From the NCBI RefSeq assembly GCF_002288925.2, contig NW_022098004.1:10797182-10861181 (forward strand): a DNA stretch of 64,000 bases. Reading direction: 5' to 3'. The stretch's first letter is position 1; each line of letters starts with the position of its first letter. Both the position numbers and the translations under genes were made by a program. This DNA is from Delphinapterus leucas. Its lineage: Eukaryota > Chordata > Mammalia > Artiodactyla > Monodontidae. The notes below the pieces were generated by a model. It did not search any database, was not told the DNA's origin, and worked only from the letters and a program-made list of their open reading frames with translations. Shown piece by piece: positions 22,062-33,018 of this stretch.

Positions 22062-22862
22062 CTAGAGGTGGAGAGAGACCCAGGGCTTGTTGCCACCCCC
22101 TACCCACTCCTGTTCACAACCCCACCCTAAAAAGACAAGGGTCTGAATACAGGTAGAGGCTAAAGGGAAGAGTGAGGGGGGCGGGGAACAGGAGGGAAAC
22201 TGGGGCAGGAGGCGGCCAGGGAATAGGAAGAAGGTGAGAGAGCAGGGGTCATCCATAGAGGGAGATAGAACGGAGAGAGCTCTGGGCACAAGGACGTGGG
22301 ACAACCACCAGTGCCTGGGCTGCAGAGAAAAAAGGCTTAGGAGGCCACTCACGTGACATTTGCATCCTTTTTTGTACAGTGCCTTGAAACCTAATCTCTG
22401 CTCCCTGGTGAGCCGGTACCAGAAGTATACCGGGTGGCATTTTGTGAAGTACAGCGCCTCCCTCCTCAGATACCCTGCGGTGATCAGAGAGCACGACCTG
22501 AGAGTCAACACAGCCTGTGTGGGTGACCCCAGGGAAGGACACGCTCTGACCCCTAGGTAGTTGGCCCCAGAGGGTCTGGAAACCCTGAGGCTGGTATGGA
22601 GTCAGCCATGAATGATGGTCCAGCATTCTTCCCTGGGAAGTATCTGTGAGATCATGGAGAAGGGGCCCTTGGTCCTCGGCGGTGCTACAGTTGCAGAAGT
22701 AGAGTGGGTAGCAAGGCGAAGGGGCTGTATGTGGACAGGGTGCTCACCTGCAATAAGTAATTGTGATTGTTGAGAAGTCCTCACCTCATAACCACAGCTA
22801 TCCCAATCCTTGGATGTGTAAACATAATTGATTTTGGGGGCCTTCCTGGGAAACTTGAGTAT
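21828..22862 (-). CDS. TIMP-like metalloproteinase-inhibitor gene, exons 3-5 (partial gene, intact 3' half)
   Basis: Three exons on the minus strand, 22862-22748, 22474-22353 and 22061-21828, join in one frame to give 156 residues and a stop. Seen: every junction has AG acceptors and GT donors, and the phases (0 in, 1/1, 0/0) agree across both introns. The product reads as the second half of a TIMP. It has the Tyr-Val-Tyr-Thr strand followed by Ser-Cys-Gly, a Leu-Leu-Ile-Ala-Gly exon end, a Leu-Thr-x-x-Gln-Arg-x-Gly-Phe helix, a Gly-Cys-Lys-Cys exon end and a terminal Gly-His-Cys-Glu-Trp. Known: TIMPs are secreted netrin-fold proteins whose N-terminal Cys chelates the metalloproteinase zinc. 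Inferred: a secreted TIMP relative, too divergent to be TIMP1-4. Exon 1, with the signal peptide and the critical Cys-x-Cys, was not found, so inhibitory activity cannot be judged. Exon 2 is only tentatively placed at 30.3 kb. No disabling mutation is visible in these three exons. Confidence 0.88.
22353..22474 (-). CDS. TIMP-like exon 4
   Basis: 122 nt, acceptor ATCACCGCAG and donor GTGAGT. Two bases complete the Gly shared with exon 3, then come 40 codons in phase 0. It shows Phe-Thr-Lys-Cys (the Cys99 equivalent), an aromatic-rich stretch, the family helix Leu-Thr-Arg-Glu-Gln-Arg-Leu-Gly-Phe and the closing Gly-Cys-Lys-Cys. The Cys count and spacing match this exon in TIMP1-4. The exon is only about 280 nt from exon 3 and 290 nt from exon 5. 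Confidence 0.9.
22748..22862 (-). CDS. TIMP-like exon 3
   Basis: 115 nt, preceded by a pyrimidine-rich tract ending CATCACAG and followed by GTGAGC. It encodes 38 residues plus one base. The motif order is that of TIMP exon 3: hydrophobic start (Ile-Leu-Lys-Phe), Ile-Asn-Tyr-Val-Tyr-Thr, Asp-Ser-Cys-Gly-Tyr, and Leu-Leu-Ile-Ala-Gly across the junction. The single Cys matches the TIMP residue that pairs with the N-terminal Cys (Cys70 in TIMP numbering). The phase (0 at the start, 1 at the end) fits the next exon exactly. Confidence 0.88.
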
Positions 22863-23407
22863 CTGTGATGGGAGGGATAGAAAGAGTAGGACCTCAGTTT
22901 TTCATAGAAGTTGCTGGTCTCTAGAAAACATCCAGTTCCCTTGGCAAGAGCAGATTGGACAACTTGTGATTTTGAGGGAAGAGGGTAAGAAGGAAGTGTT
23001 GGGTAAAAAATTAAAATGCTGTACTAAATGGTTTTAGGTCTGAGAGGGGAAAAATCCCTTTCATAGCTGTTGACTACAGAGCAAAATTAAATCCCTGTTA
23101 CCATTCAGTAAAGCTGGTTATGAACAGCTAAGCTCAATTTTGAGTTCAGAAACTCAAAATTTGACCATCTTGCTATGTCGCCTAAAGAGTAAATGGTCTA
23201 AGTAAAGGCGAAAGTACTAATTAGAACATAAAAAGATGGAGAGTTTTACGATGTTTAAGTTGAGTGACAAAGAAAGTTTGGTAGAATGACTAAAACAAAA
23301 CTATGGCAGCAGGGCAGGGAGAAGAGCAAGGAAGTTTTGAATTAATTTTTAATATTTATTTTCACATTTGCTTCATTGACGATAAGAATAGTATCCATAC
23401 CTCATTC
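22863..23407. other. intron of the TIMP-like gene (inferred)
   Basis: Upstream of exon 3. I searched for exons 1-2 on the minus strand and found none convincing. Confidence 0.4.
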
Positions 23408-23560
23408 CTTGATTCAAGTATTATTTATTGAGTGCCTAGTATAAGCCAGGACCTGAGGAAATGGGACGAAGACAGTCTTTGCCCTTAAGGATTCCAAGTT
23501 AATAGGAGAGTATGTTGGTGGTGGTAGGTGGCTAAGAAGTGTGTCATAATAGTATGACAA
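23408..23560 (-). mobile_element. MIR-like remnant
   Basis: TATTTATTGAGTGCCTAGTA start and following motif fit antisense MIR, but it decays quickly. Confidence 0.4.
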
Positions 23561-23827
23561 GTGCATTAGGACACATAAGAGACACCTTATATGGTCTTGA
23601 GGGTGGGATAGAGCATGAGAGGGATTTATTCTAAGCTTGAAACTTAGAGAAATGTGCAAAAAGTGACAATAGAACAGGAATCTTAATAGTTAATTACTAT
23701 GTTTTGATGGAATCAGCTCTACAATGGGAGATAGAATTGACCTGGCTGGTGACAAGGAACCAGTCTCACTGTTGTCGTTTTATGTATCTATAAGATTAAA
23801 AAGAGCAAGTGAAGGTAACTTAAGATC

Positions 23828-23886
<59 letters not shown>
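23828..23886. repeat. (CT)n(AT)n compound microsatellite
   Basis: Pure CT run passing into TA. Confidence 0.95.
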
Positions 23887-23889
23887 AAA

Positions 23890-25234
23890 AGCATGAAAGA
23901 CATGAAAAGGAAATCAAAGACAGGTGAAAAGATTTTGAGTCAAAAGATAATAGGGACATGACTTTAACAAGCAAGAGCAAGCTTAAATAACTATTAAGAA
24001 TAATTAATACTAATATTTATTCTTATAATTAATATTCTTGAGATACACACTGCTATACTTAAAATGGATAACCAACAAGGACCTACTGTATAGCACAGGC
24101 AGCTCTGCTCAGTATTATGTAACAATCTAATCAGGAAAAGAATTTGAAAAAGAAAGTTAACATGCACAATTTTGAAATAAAGCAAGAGATGACAGCATGT
24201 CCTTTCAAAGTCATACTAGGTCATTGGTGAAAGGTCTCATCCAAGGATTATTTAATTATCTAAGCGAATGCGTCCGTATTTAACTTTTTTCCTTATTATT
24301 TGACGGGAGCATTGAAACACTGATTTTAGACGTTAAATTTTACATTTCTGTCCAGTCAGAAATCTAAACTCCAAAGATTTCAGTTTATGGCCCTGAAGGG
24401 CATTAACCAGTTTTGCATCTATTAACAAATTTGTTTCAGCATCCCATTGAATGACTATTTAAATTTCTGTTCCTTGAACTCTACTTTGAACCAGGTGTAC
24501 CATCTAAGTGATTTCTTAAGTTATTAAATATATATTGAATTGTTGACATGTGCTTATCATATGTTTACATGAGTCAAATTTTTACCTTTTTGAAATTATC
24601 CTTCAGTAAAAGTCATTACTTTTCTAGGGAAGTCCAGCAGGAAATATTGATGTTTTGAGACATTATTTGATAATGGACAGCACACGACCACTCGGTTAGA
24701 GTAATTCGAAAGCCTCATTTGCTATTGGCCTGCAAACTGGGTCAAAAGTCTGAAGTTCCCAATGGGCTCCATCCCAGAGATAAGGCCTTAGAGATAAAAT
24801 GGTCCTCCAGCCCATCCAGATCCAGTCTTATTGTTGAGTGAAGAATCCATTATTTTGTTCTAGCACTATTTTTATATGTGTACAAAAACAAATTTGAAAG
24901 GATAATCACCATATCTCAGAGCAGGAAGGTATAAAATTATAAGGGATTTTCACTTCCCACTATACAATTGTATCATTTAAACATTTGAAAGTGAGCATAT
25001 ATTAGCTTTAATAAAACAATAAAAATATCCCGCATTGAAAAATGTCAATTTCGTATTATTTATGTAACCCTTTGCAATCATCATGGATAATTTGAGATGG
25101 ACTCTCCTACTTAAATGTTTTTCTCCATTGGATGAATATTTAAAGTTCAATAATAATAATGCTGTTACTGGCAGTGCGCTCCTCCCCCCAACTGAACCTA
25201 TTCCCTGAACCAATACTGTCTATCATGTATAAGA
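23890..25234. other. unassigned, inferred intron
   Basis: AT-rich single-copy DNA without repeats I can name. Confidence 0.35.
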
Positions 25235-25420
25235 GATATTTGATATATGTTATCTCATTTAATCCTCAGTACTTTTTTTGGAGTGGATGTAACAATCACA
25301 TTTTAGGGATAAGGTAAACGGAGGCCTTAAAAGGTTAAATTATTTCATCAAGCCAAGTTGGGATTTCATGGTCCCCAATTCCATGCCTCTTCTGCTATTC
25401 CACACCACCTCTGTTCTACT
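25235..25420 (-). mobile_element. MIR SINE
   Basis: ATCTCATTTAATCCTCAGTA and following segments of antisense MIR. Confidence 0.65.
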
Positions 25421-26570
25421 GTATAGTGTTCATATTAAAATGCAAAAACATGAGCAAATTTCCAGAATGCAAGGCCCCAGTCATTTCATTATTCCTTTGA
25501 GATAAATCTAATCTGGTCACAAAAAACTCGGAAGGTGTAAATTGCATAATGATGATGGGTGAGGGCCACTGTTTTCACAAATGTCTCCATCCCAGATTCG
25601 TTTCCCTGTAGAAGTAGTAAAGCCAGTCGGCAGCATCACTCTTCAAAGAATTAGAAAACAAGAAGGAGCACAAAATCATTTCCAAGTCACCTGCTGCCAG
25701 AAAATAAGATTTGAATGGATTTTCTAATGTTTCAAAGTACTTCCTTGCAGATAGATAAGAAATTCATAAAACCAGCCATGAGAGTTATATTGCCTGTAAG
25801 TGTAAACAGTCATGATAGAAGAATGACTGCAAACACCCAGAGAGCCTTTTAAGAGGAGACGGATAATAGGTTATATATCTCAGAGAGGAAGAAAAAGGCC
25901 CCTTTGATCATTCTCATGCAAATCCCCAATAGCCGACAGAAAGCTGCTTTAGGTTGTGCCATATTTTCTTTTTAAAATGCGTATGGAACAACTAGCTTAG
26001 AAGTAATGATGTCCTTTTGAAGATGTTTTTTCTTAAATTGGAAACAATTATGGGAGTTAGACTCTTCCTTTTTTAAAATAGAAATTTGTCTGTAACTCAT
26101 CCTCTGGAAAATTCCTTCAGAGGCGAAGAGAACACAACAATGCAATTAGCTTCTGGATTTGTTTATCACAGTGGCTTAGAGTCCCCTCTCCTTTCTCTCC
26201 ATCTTGTATGTAATCAGAAAAAAGAGGCACAAAACACCAGCACCAGCTGCCTCATTTCCTATTCCTTGGATTTCAATAGAGGCACACAAAATGGTCTCCT
26301 GACTCAGCTGAATGAGGTAGAACGGTGCAGTTAAGAACCTTTTTTTTGTTTGTCTGTTTAATCTGCTACGACCTATTTCTCCAAACACAATTCCTTCCTG
26401 GTGCCCTTGACTTCTCTGGCCATTGTGATGGGTCACCGGTTGTCAGATCACGTGGGATCCCTTATTGGTTGCTTCCCTCTGGCTCTCTCTCCAATTGTTT
26501 GGAACAGTGATATAATTCTGCAGAGTGTAGCGGCACTCCCCAGTCAGATGGGGAGGTAGGAGCATCTTTG
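25421..26570. other. repeat-free single-copy stretch
   Basis: No transposon signature over more than 1 kb. No convincing exon; could include conserved noncoding DNA. Confidence 0.35.
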
Positions 26571-26690
26571 CCCAAGTCCTTCTCCCAGCCTAGAATGCCC
26601 TACTCCCCTTCCTCCACCAGTATCTTCAAGGTACAGCTTCAGTGCCACCTCTCCCACTGACAGACTCCTTCCCACCATCAGGCATTGCAG
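26571..26690 (-). mobile_element. L2-like LINE remnant
   Basis: CCTAGAATGCCCTACTCCCC and the following cytosine-rich pattern resemble antisense L2. Confidence 0.45.
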
Positions 26691-28311
26691 AACTTTCACA
26701 AACTTAATCACCAGACCCACAGAAGAGACCAGGACTTAATTATTCTCTAATTATTTTTGGGTAATGTAGCTTAGAGTTATTTGTTTCTTCATTAATTGAA
26801 CACCATCCTTGGGGTCTTCTGGAGGATGGATTGAAGATGAAGAACACACAGTCCATGCCCTTAAGGACCTGCCAGTTTCCTGGCAGTGGCAGACAAGTCA
26901 GCAGCTTTCACAGCTGGGTAGGAAAACTCCCCTCAAATTTGAATTGTTCCAAACTGAACCTTGTCTCCTTCCCCCAAACTTAATGGCAACAGCAATCAGT
27001 CCCGAAGTGACTCAAGTCCATCCCCTTGGGGTCACCCTTGCCTCTGCCTTCTCCCCATTCCCAGGTCCAGTTATTAATGACCAAGTCAGCAACCCCAGAA
27101 CCTGATGAGCACCCCTGGGCCTTCACCCACACTGGGCCTTCTGCCTGAATATTCTCCTTTAGTCTGGTGAGATCAAAAGAAAGGAGTCTGTGAGGACTAA
27201 CGCAAAGTCTAGGAAAAGTTTGCATGGGACCTATATGAGTTACGACTATTATTATTTGAAAAGGCAGAAAACTCAACTCAAGCTGCCTTAAATAATTAAC
27301 AAACTTTATTGGCCAGCAGGGAAAGGGTGAGACTTGGTCCGGAGCTCCAGTGATCTGACCAGGATTCAGTTTCTTTCTCCATTTCTTTTTTTCTTTGGTG
27401 CTTACTCCAATTTCTAGTAGTCTTTCCCCTCTCATCCCCAAGATGGTACAAGCAACTTCTTTGGCTACATATGTCCTGCTTCTGTCCAGAGGGATTGGAG
27501 AGAGTCTGTTTCTCAGAAGTCTGCAGAAATTTCATTGATCACTGACTCAGGTTGGATTATGTGTCCACCCTGAACCGACCACTGTGGCCAGGAGAAGGGT
27601 CATTTAGAGTGGCCTGTGGCAATACAGGTTCACTCTAGGCTTGGAAGTGAGGTGAAGACTACTCAAGCCATAGCAGGGAATAGTTTTTCGAAGAAAGTTC
27701 AGGTGCTGCAGCCGGTAGGGAAGTGGGGAGGCTGAGAAAGCAGTAAACAAATGTCCCTTCTAGGGCCCAATCCATGCATGCTTTGATGGCATGATGCAGG
27801 TTCGGACTGAGTGATGGCAGCTGTGGGAAGCCAGCGGGATCTTAAGGAGTCCATTATTTTCAGATTTCTCTCTCTTAATTATTGGAAAGAATAGTGATGA
27901 AGGGAAAGGAGAGATTTTAGAAGCCAGTAGAATGTTAGAGAGTATGATAATGTGTAAAGAGCATGGCAGTCCTTTTGGGGAAGAATTAAACCAATCTGTG
28001 TCATGACAAATGGAAAAATCAAGGTTAAATAAATCCAACAAATGAATAAATGACTATGTGTTAAAGCGTTTCTGTCATTCATCAAGGAAGAGCTGAGTAT
28101 TAGAAACAAGTCACTTGTTCATTGCTCTTTGCATTTTACGTATGGACTTGAGAGTAAATGAATCCGTTTCATACAGCCTCTATAAGGCAATTAAGAAGGA
28201 AGAGCCCCCCCCAAGTGGCAGATGGTGTGGAAACATTGTGCTCACCCACCTTACCACTCTGTTGTCCTAGAGACTAGTAAATTAGTTAACTGTCTAAATG
28301 TTATAATTTCT
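26691..28311. other. unassigned with ancient-repeat texture
   Basis: 27300-27640 looks repeat-derived but I cannot assign a family. No exon recognised. Confidence 0.3.
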
Positions 28312-28329
28312 CCTCAATTTAGTTTTATT

Positions 28330-28708
28330 TAAATTTTTTTTATTTTTAAAGATTTATTTATTTATTTTGGCTGCATCGGGTCTTAGTTGCAGCACGTGGG
28401 ATCTTCGTTGAGGCACACGGGATCTTTCCTTGTGGCATGAGGGCTCTTTGCTGCGGCATGCGGGCTTCTCTCTAGTTGTGGTGTGCGGGTTTTCTCTTCT
28501 CTAGTTGTGGCACGCGGGCTCCAGAGAGCATGGGCTCTGTAGTTTGCGGCTCGCGGGCTCTCTTGTTGAGGCGTGCGAGCTCAGTAGTTATGGCGCGTGG
28601 GCTTAGTTGCCCCGCGGTATGTGGGATCTTAGTTCCCTGACCAGGGATGGAACCTGCATCCCCTGCATTGGAAGGTGTATTCTTTACCACTGGACCACCA
28701 GGGAAGTC
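28330..28708 (-). mobile_element. long CHR-type SINE
   Basis: Antisense, 18-bp target duplication CCTCAATTTAGTTTTATT at 28312-28329 and 28709-28726. Confidence 0.93.
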
Positions 28709-29245
28709 CCTCAATTTAGTTTTATTAATGAAGGAAGTATAGATATACTTCTTTAAACAAAGATTTACAATCTGAGGGGACACTAGAACATCAGAGTATT
28801 AGAGCTAGCAGGGACCAGCCAGGGTGACTTATCTGATAGATGAGAAAACAGATTGGGAGAGAGAAGTGACAGGCTGATGCCATGTGGAGAATCAGTGGCT
28901 AAGCTATAGGTCTTTGAATAGCCAGTCTGGGGTTTGAGCCTCCTTGAGGACTCAGGCCTTTGTTTTTCTTCCCCTCTCATGTAAGATCTCAGGGGCAGCT
29001 CCTGGAAAGTGTAAGCTGGAAAAGATGCCTGGGAGCCAGTGAATTCTTCTTCTTCTTTTTTAATGGCTTTATTAAACTATAATTGATATGCAAAACCTGA
29101 ACATATTTAACGTACATTAAATTTGATGTGTTTGGACATATATGTACACTTGTGAAATTATGATTCCACTTATGTGAGGTACTTAAAATTGTCCAGGGTG
29201 GGACGCCTTTTATGTGGGCATAAAGGCTGTTGTCCTCAAAAATGA

Positions 29246-29259
29246 CCAGTAGATGGCAG
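29246..29259 (+). promoter_or_regulatory. CTCF-like motif, copy B
   Basis: The same 14-base motif as at 6811, at the aligned position of the duplicated block and embedded in a conserved stretch. Confidence 0.35.
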
Positions 29260-29699
29260 AAAAAATCCATGTACCTGGTAAGGAGGCACCTGTTCCTAAA
29301 AGTCTGAAGCTCTGAGTATCTGTTATATCAGGAGATCAGCTCTCTGCCTGGTGAGTATAGAGACTTACGGAGCACTGTGATACCAGCCCACCCCCATGTC
29401 AGTCCTCCAGATCTTTACCTCTTTCAAGAGTCTGATGGTTAATCTCATTCTTCTTTTCATTAAAACATATTAGGAGGAAATAATCCACTTGGAAAACTAT
29501 TTTATAAAAGGCTTGAATGACCGACCATTAGGTCGCATTTCATATTTCCTACTAGAATTTTCTTGCGTTACAGTAGAGATTATTTGACAACCCAAAGTGT
29601 TGAATCTCTGATGGCCTGAGTGGTGTCTGAAATAGTTTTGGATGAGGCAAAGTCCACCTGCCACTGAAATCGAGTCAGTGGAGGCAGCCAGGTACTTCT

Positions 29700-29900
29700 A
29701 GTAATAATAATAACGTATATTTATTCAGCATGTATCATGGGCCAGGTACTATACTAAGCACTTTGTATTAGTAAAGTTATTTAATATTCACAATAATCAT
29801 ATGAAGAAATGCATATTAATGCTGTTTTACAGAAAACTATACAGAAGCCCAGAGAGTTTAAGCAATTTGCTAAAGGTCATATAATTAGAAAAATGTAAGT
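29700..29900 (-). mobile_element. MIR SINE (duplicate of 7665 copy)
   Basis: Aligned with the MIR of copy A, so it was present before the duplication. Confidence 0.75.
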
Positions 29901-30271
29901 GATTTAAAAAAATGTATTCCTACTACACGGAATTCACAACATTGGTGCTTGATGTCAGCATCGTTAGGGTTTCATGAATGCAGATGAAAAGTGATTGTCT
30001 CTTTGGCCCTGTGATGCATGTACTAAAATCTTCTGCTCATCACTGGACCACTGGAAAGAATGAATCTGGGAAACTGATTTAGCTAGGTTTTCCTGAGTAA
30101 GGATGAGCATAAATTCTTAAGGGAGGATTGTGGCAATGTCAAGGCGGATGTTAGCAGAGTATTTTGAAGTGGGACTTTCCTGCCAGCTCCAGGTTACATG
30201 GCCTTCCTTAGTGCAATGGAATAGTTAAATCACACATCCTAGCTGCTTTGAGATGCCCGCTCAAGTCTACC

Positions 30272-30366
30272 CTCCATCTCCTTTGCAGACAGAACACATC
30301 CAATGTGATGTGTTTCTCTGTTGTATAACCTGATATTCAAGAAATTTATGCGGGATGTCAGCACCC
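30272..30366 (-). CDS. candidate TIMP-like exon 2 of the same gene
   Basis: After a TGTTCCAG acceptor the frame reads Val-Leu-Thr-Ser-Arg in the position of the TIMP Val-Ile-Arg-Ala-Lys. It stays open for 31 codons and ends Ser-Ala-Lys-Glu-Met-Glu, resembling the Ile-Lys-Gln-Met-Lys end of TIMP exon 2. The length (about 95 nt) suits that exon. Against it: the nearest GT donor is one base late (after 30271) and would shift the frame into exon 3. The opposite strand also has plausible splice sites here. The paralogous site near 8504-8405 is frame-broken. Treat as tentative; the exon may already be decayed. Confidence 0.35.
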
Positions 30367-30860
30367 CTGGAACAGAGTGAGTTTTGTCAGTGATGTCGTG
30401 TGTTGTGGCACAGCCCTGTGCCTCGCAAACAGCCTCCCTGTTCACTGGCCCATCTCCTAACACTTGCTGTAGTTGTTAGGATTCTGGACTGAAAGTAAGA
30501 GAACCCACCTCGAGGCAGCTCATTCAAAAAGTGGCTACAAAATCAGTTCAAGTGTACCTCATGGCACATAGGGCGGGAAGGAGCTGGACTTCAAGAGTGA
30601 CGGAATCCAAACCTGAAAAGATCCTGAGATCTCTTTCTCTGTCCATCTCCTGCCCCTGCTTATGCTTCTTTCTGTACATATTCATTCATCTTATTTCTTA
30701 GACCTGAACTTTTCCTGCATCTTCATAAATATCCTGGCCACCCACAACTCTAAAATCCTCATGTTATGTGTTCTGCCACACAGGAAAATGTGACTTGTTG
30801 GTCCCCTAACCAAGTTCCTCACAGAAATATATGATGGGCTTCTTCTGGGACATTATTATG

Positions 30861-32399
30861 CAAACACCTTAATTTTTCTTCATCTCAGGCCATGGCATGT
30901 TTTAGAAGTTTGTTTTGCTTTTTCATCATAGTGGGGCTTTTCTTGCTTACTTTTAGATAAGGCTGTGGCAGTTCTTCCAATATAACCTGTTAATTTCAAA
31001 GGACTTCGTGAGTTGGCTGTAATTCACATTCTCGGAATTGGGAAAATCTGTGTCTTTTGAGATAGAAGAGTTCCTTTTTCCTTTTTTTTCCCCCCCTAAA
31101 ATATGAGAATGCTAGTTTTTCAGGTGCCATGCGGCTCTTTGACAACACACAGGCTGCTTTAGTTGTTTTCAATGAACATTATCGGCAGCTGCTCAGCTGT
31201 GAGAATGCTATTTTTCTTTTTAAATTTTCGGGGATGATGGAGAGCCCCCTGTAAGCTGTGCACCCTGAAGCTCGCAGAATCACTGATGACCTCCTGGGTA
31301 CCAGGGACGCCCCTTGCGTCCTGCAGGGGGCGCAATCACTCCTCGTTTCTTTAAGCACGTGAACAGGTGAAGGCTCTGGTGAGAGTGTCAAGTGGGCACC
31401 ATCTAAGTTTGGACCGCAGTTTCCTCTTTGTATTGCCCTTTCTCCCCTGCATGCTCACGCTGGTGTGATGGGAGGTTGATCTGTGGAACTTGTCCAGTTG
31501 CCAGATCCTCACAGAAGTCTCCAAGCTGTCTCTTGGTGCCTCAGTCGTCATTCCAGTCACCTTCCCTGCCAAGCTGATATAAACGGAAGATTAGGAAGAT
31601 GGGCTGGGGTGCGCCCTGGCTCTTCCCGCTGCGATTCTCCACCTGCACTCCAGCCTTTTAGAGATTTTCCAAGACCATCCTTTAGGAAGAATGCAGGCTT
31701 TCAGAAGACAGGCAATCTCTTTTCCTAACTAGATGTGTCTGCTTATATAGGAAACTGGCTTGAAGAGTAGGAAAGAGAGTTGATACAGGCTGCAAGGAGA
31801 AAGGAAGATAGATTGTGGTGGAACCCCAGTAATTCTGGAGGATCAAGGTCATGAATCAAGAAGAGTCTACTGAAGAATAAGCTGGTCTTGAGTATCCTCA
31901 CCTGCTTTATCTTATAATAAATAGTTATTATAAATTCCCTTTCTCATACCATAGAACAAAAATCAATTCCAGGTGGCCTGTAGACCTAAATATGAGACGT
32001 AAAACAAGAACGGTTCTAGAATATAATTTAGGAGAATATCCTCATGACTCGGTGGCTGACAACAGTCTCTGGAACAGGATACATCCACACACCCACGTGC
32101 CGTGCGCCAACGCTCTGCAGGACCAGGTGTTTTACAAAGTTTGCTTTCCACTCACACAATCCATTGAGGTAAAAACAACCCTCCACTTTTGAGTCTCGGG
32201 AACTTAAAATTCCACATCTGACAGGTTGCCGGCTTTGCAAAGCTGATCAGTATGTGATGAGAAGTCTGGAGTTCTCATCCCAGCTCTCACCCCAACCCAC
32301 AAGTTGGCTGCAATGATATTTGTAGTGAAAATCAGGGCTCTTTTCAAACAGAAGTGTTAGTCTCAAATTATGAGAAAAAAAATCTAATGTTAAAAAAAA
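30861..32399. other. unassigned; searched for exon 1
   Basis: Expected place for TIMP-like exon 1. No signal peptide followed by Cys-x-Cys and a donor was recognised on the minus strand. A CTGCAGGGGGCGC box lies near 31321. Confidence 0.3.
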
Positions 32400-32610
32400 A
32401 ATCTAACGTTCATTAATCACCTATCATGCCAGGGACTAAGCGAGCTCATTCATACACACGACCTTGCTCAATCCTTACGATGGTCCTACGAGGCAAATAT
32501 AATTGCGCCCATTTTTATAGCTGATGAAATGAATTGATAGAGAAGTGAAACGTCCTCCCCAAGGTCACAAAGCTAGCAACCGCAGGAGCCAGGATCGGAT
32601 GCAGAGAGTC
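32400..32610 (-). mobile_element. MIR SINE
   Basis: Long antisense MIR match including CCCATTTTTATAGCTGATGA and AAGGTCACAAAGCTAGC. Confidence 0.8.
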
Positions 32611-32900
32611 ATCTTCATTTACTATCCATGAAGCAAAAAGGGTAGGGGATTATTTGGATTAGAAATTTTCCAGAACATACGCTACCCACTGCTGGCCTCC
32701 ATTGTAGGATGACCTCAGTTTTCCTTCCATGGAACCATAGGGTTTCTACGTACCTTCTTCTCAATAGCCAGGCGAGTGTTTATTTTCCAGTTAGACTGAG
32801 ATGTGTTTGGGGCCAGATTCATTTGGCTTTTGGAAATGTTTGCTGAGTGATTTTAAATGGCACGTCTAGCCACGGGGGTATGGGTGTCCTGTGCTTGATA

Positions 32901-33018
32901 TTTTTTTTTTTTCGGCCGCGCAGCGTGGGGGATCCTAGTTCCCCCACCAGGGACCAAACCTGCGCCCCCTGCATTGGGAGCACGGCGTCTTAACCACTGG
33001 ACCGCCAGGGAAGTCCCG
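32901..33018 (-). mobile_element. CHR-1-type SINE
   Basis: Antisense body ending GACCGCCAGGGAAGTCCC. Target duplication unclear. Confidence 0.85.

Larger units (their letters stand above)
29215..30860. repeat. duplicated block, 5' part of copy B
   Basis: Collinear with about 6790-9030 after removing the SINEs there. Shared marks include the motif at 29246, an aligned MIR element, the exon-2 candidate and the run of sequence to about 30860, after which similarity stops abruptly. Confidence 0.7.

Noticed and set aside
22062..22511. 149-codon minus-strand frame read as one uninterrupted exon
   Set aside because: It covers exon 4 and then reads into the intron beyond the GTGAGT donor at 22352. 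The spliced model fits the TIMP family far better.
23780..23980. Arg/Glu and Tyr/Ile repeat peptides
   Set aside because: Translation of the CT/AT microsatellite.
31179..31391. Cys-containing minus-strand frame considered as TIMP-like exon 1
   Set aside because: Lacks a signal peptide and the N-terminal cysteine spacing. Probably chance in a GC-richer patch.
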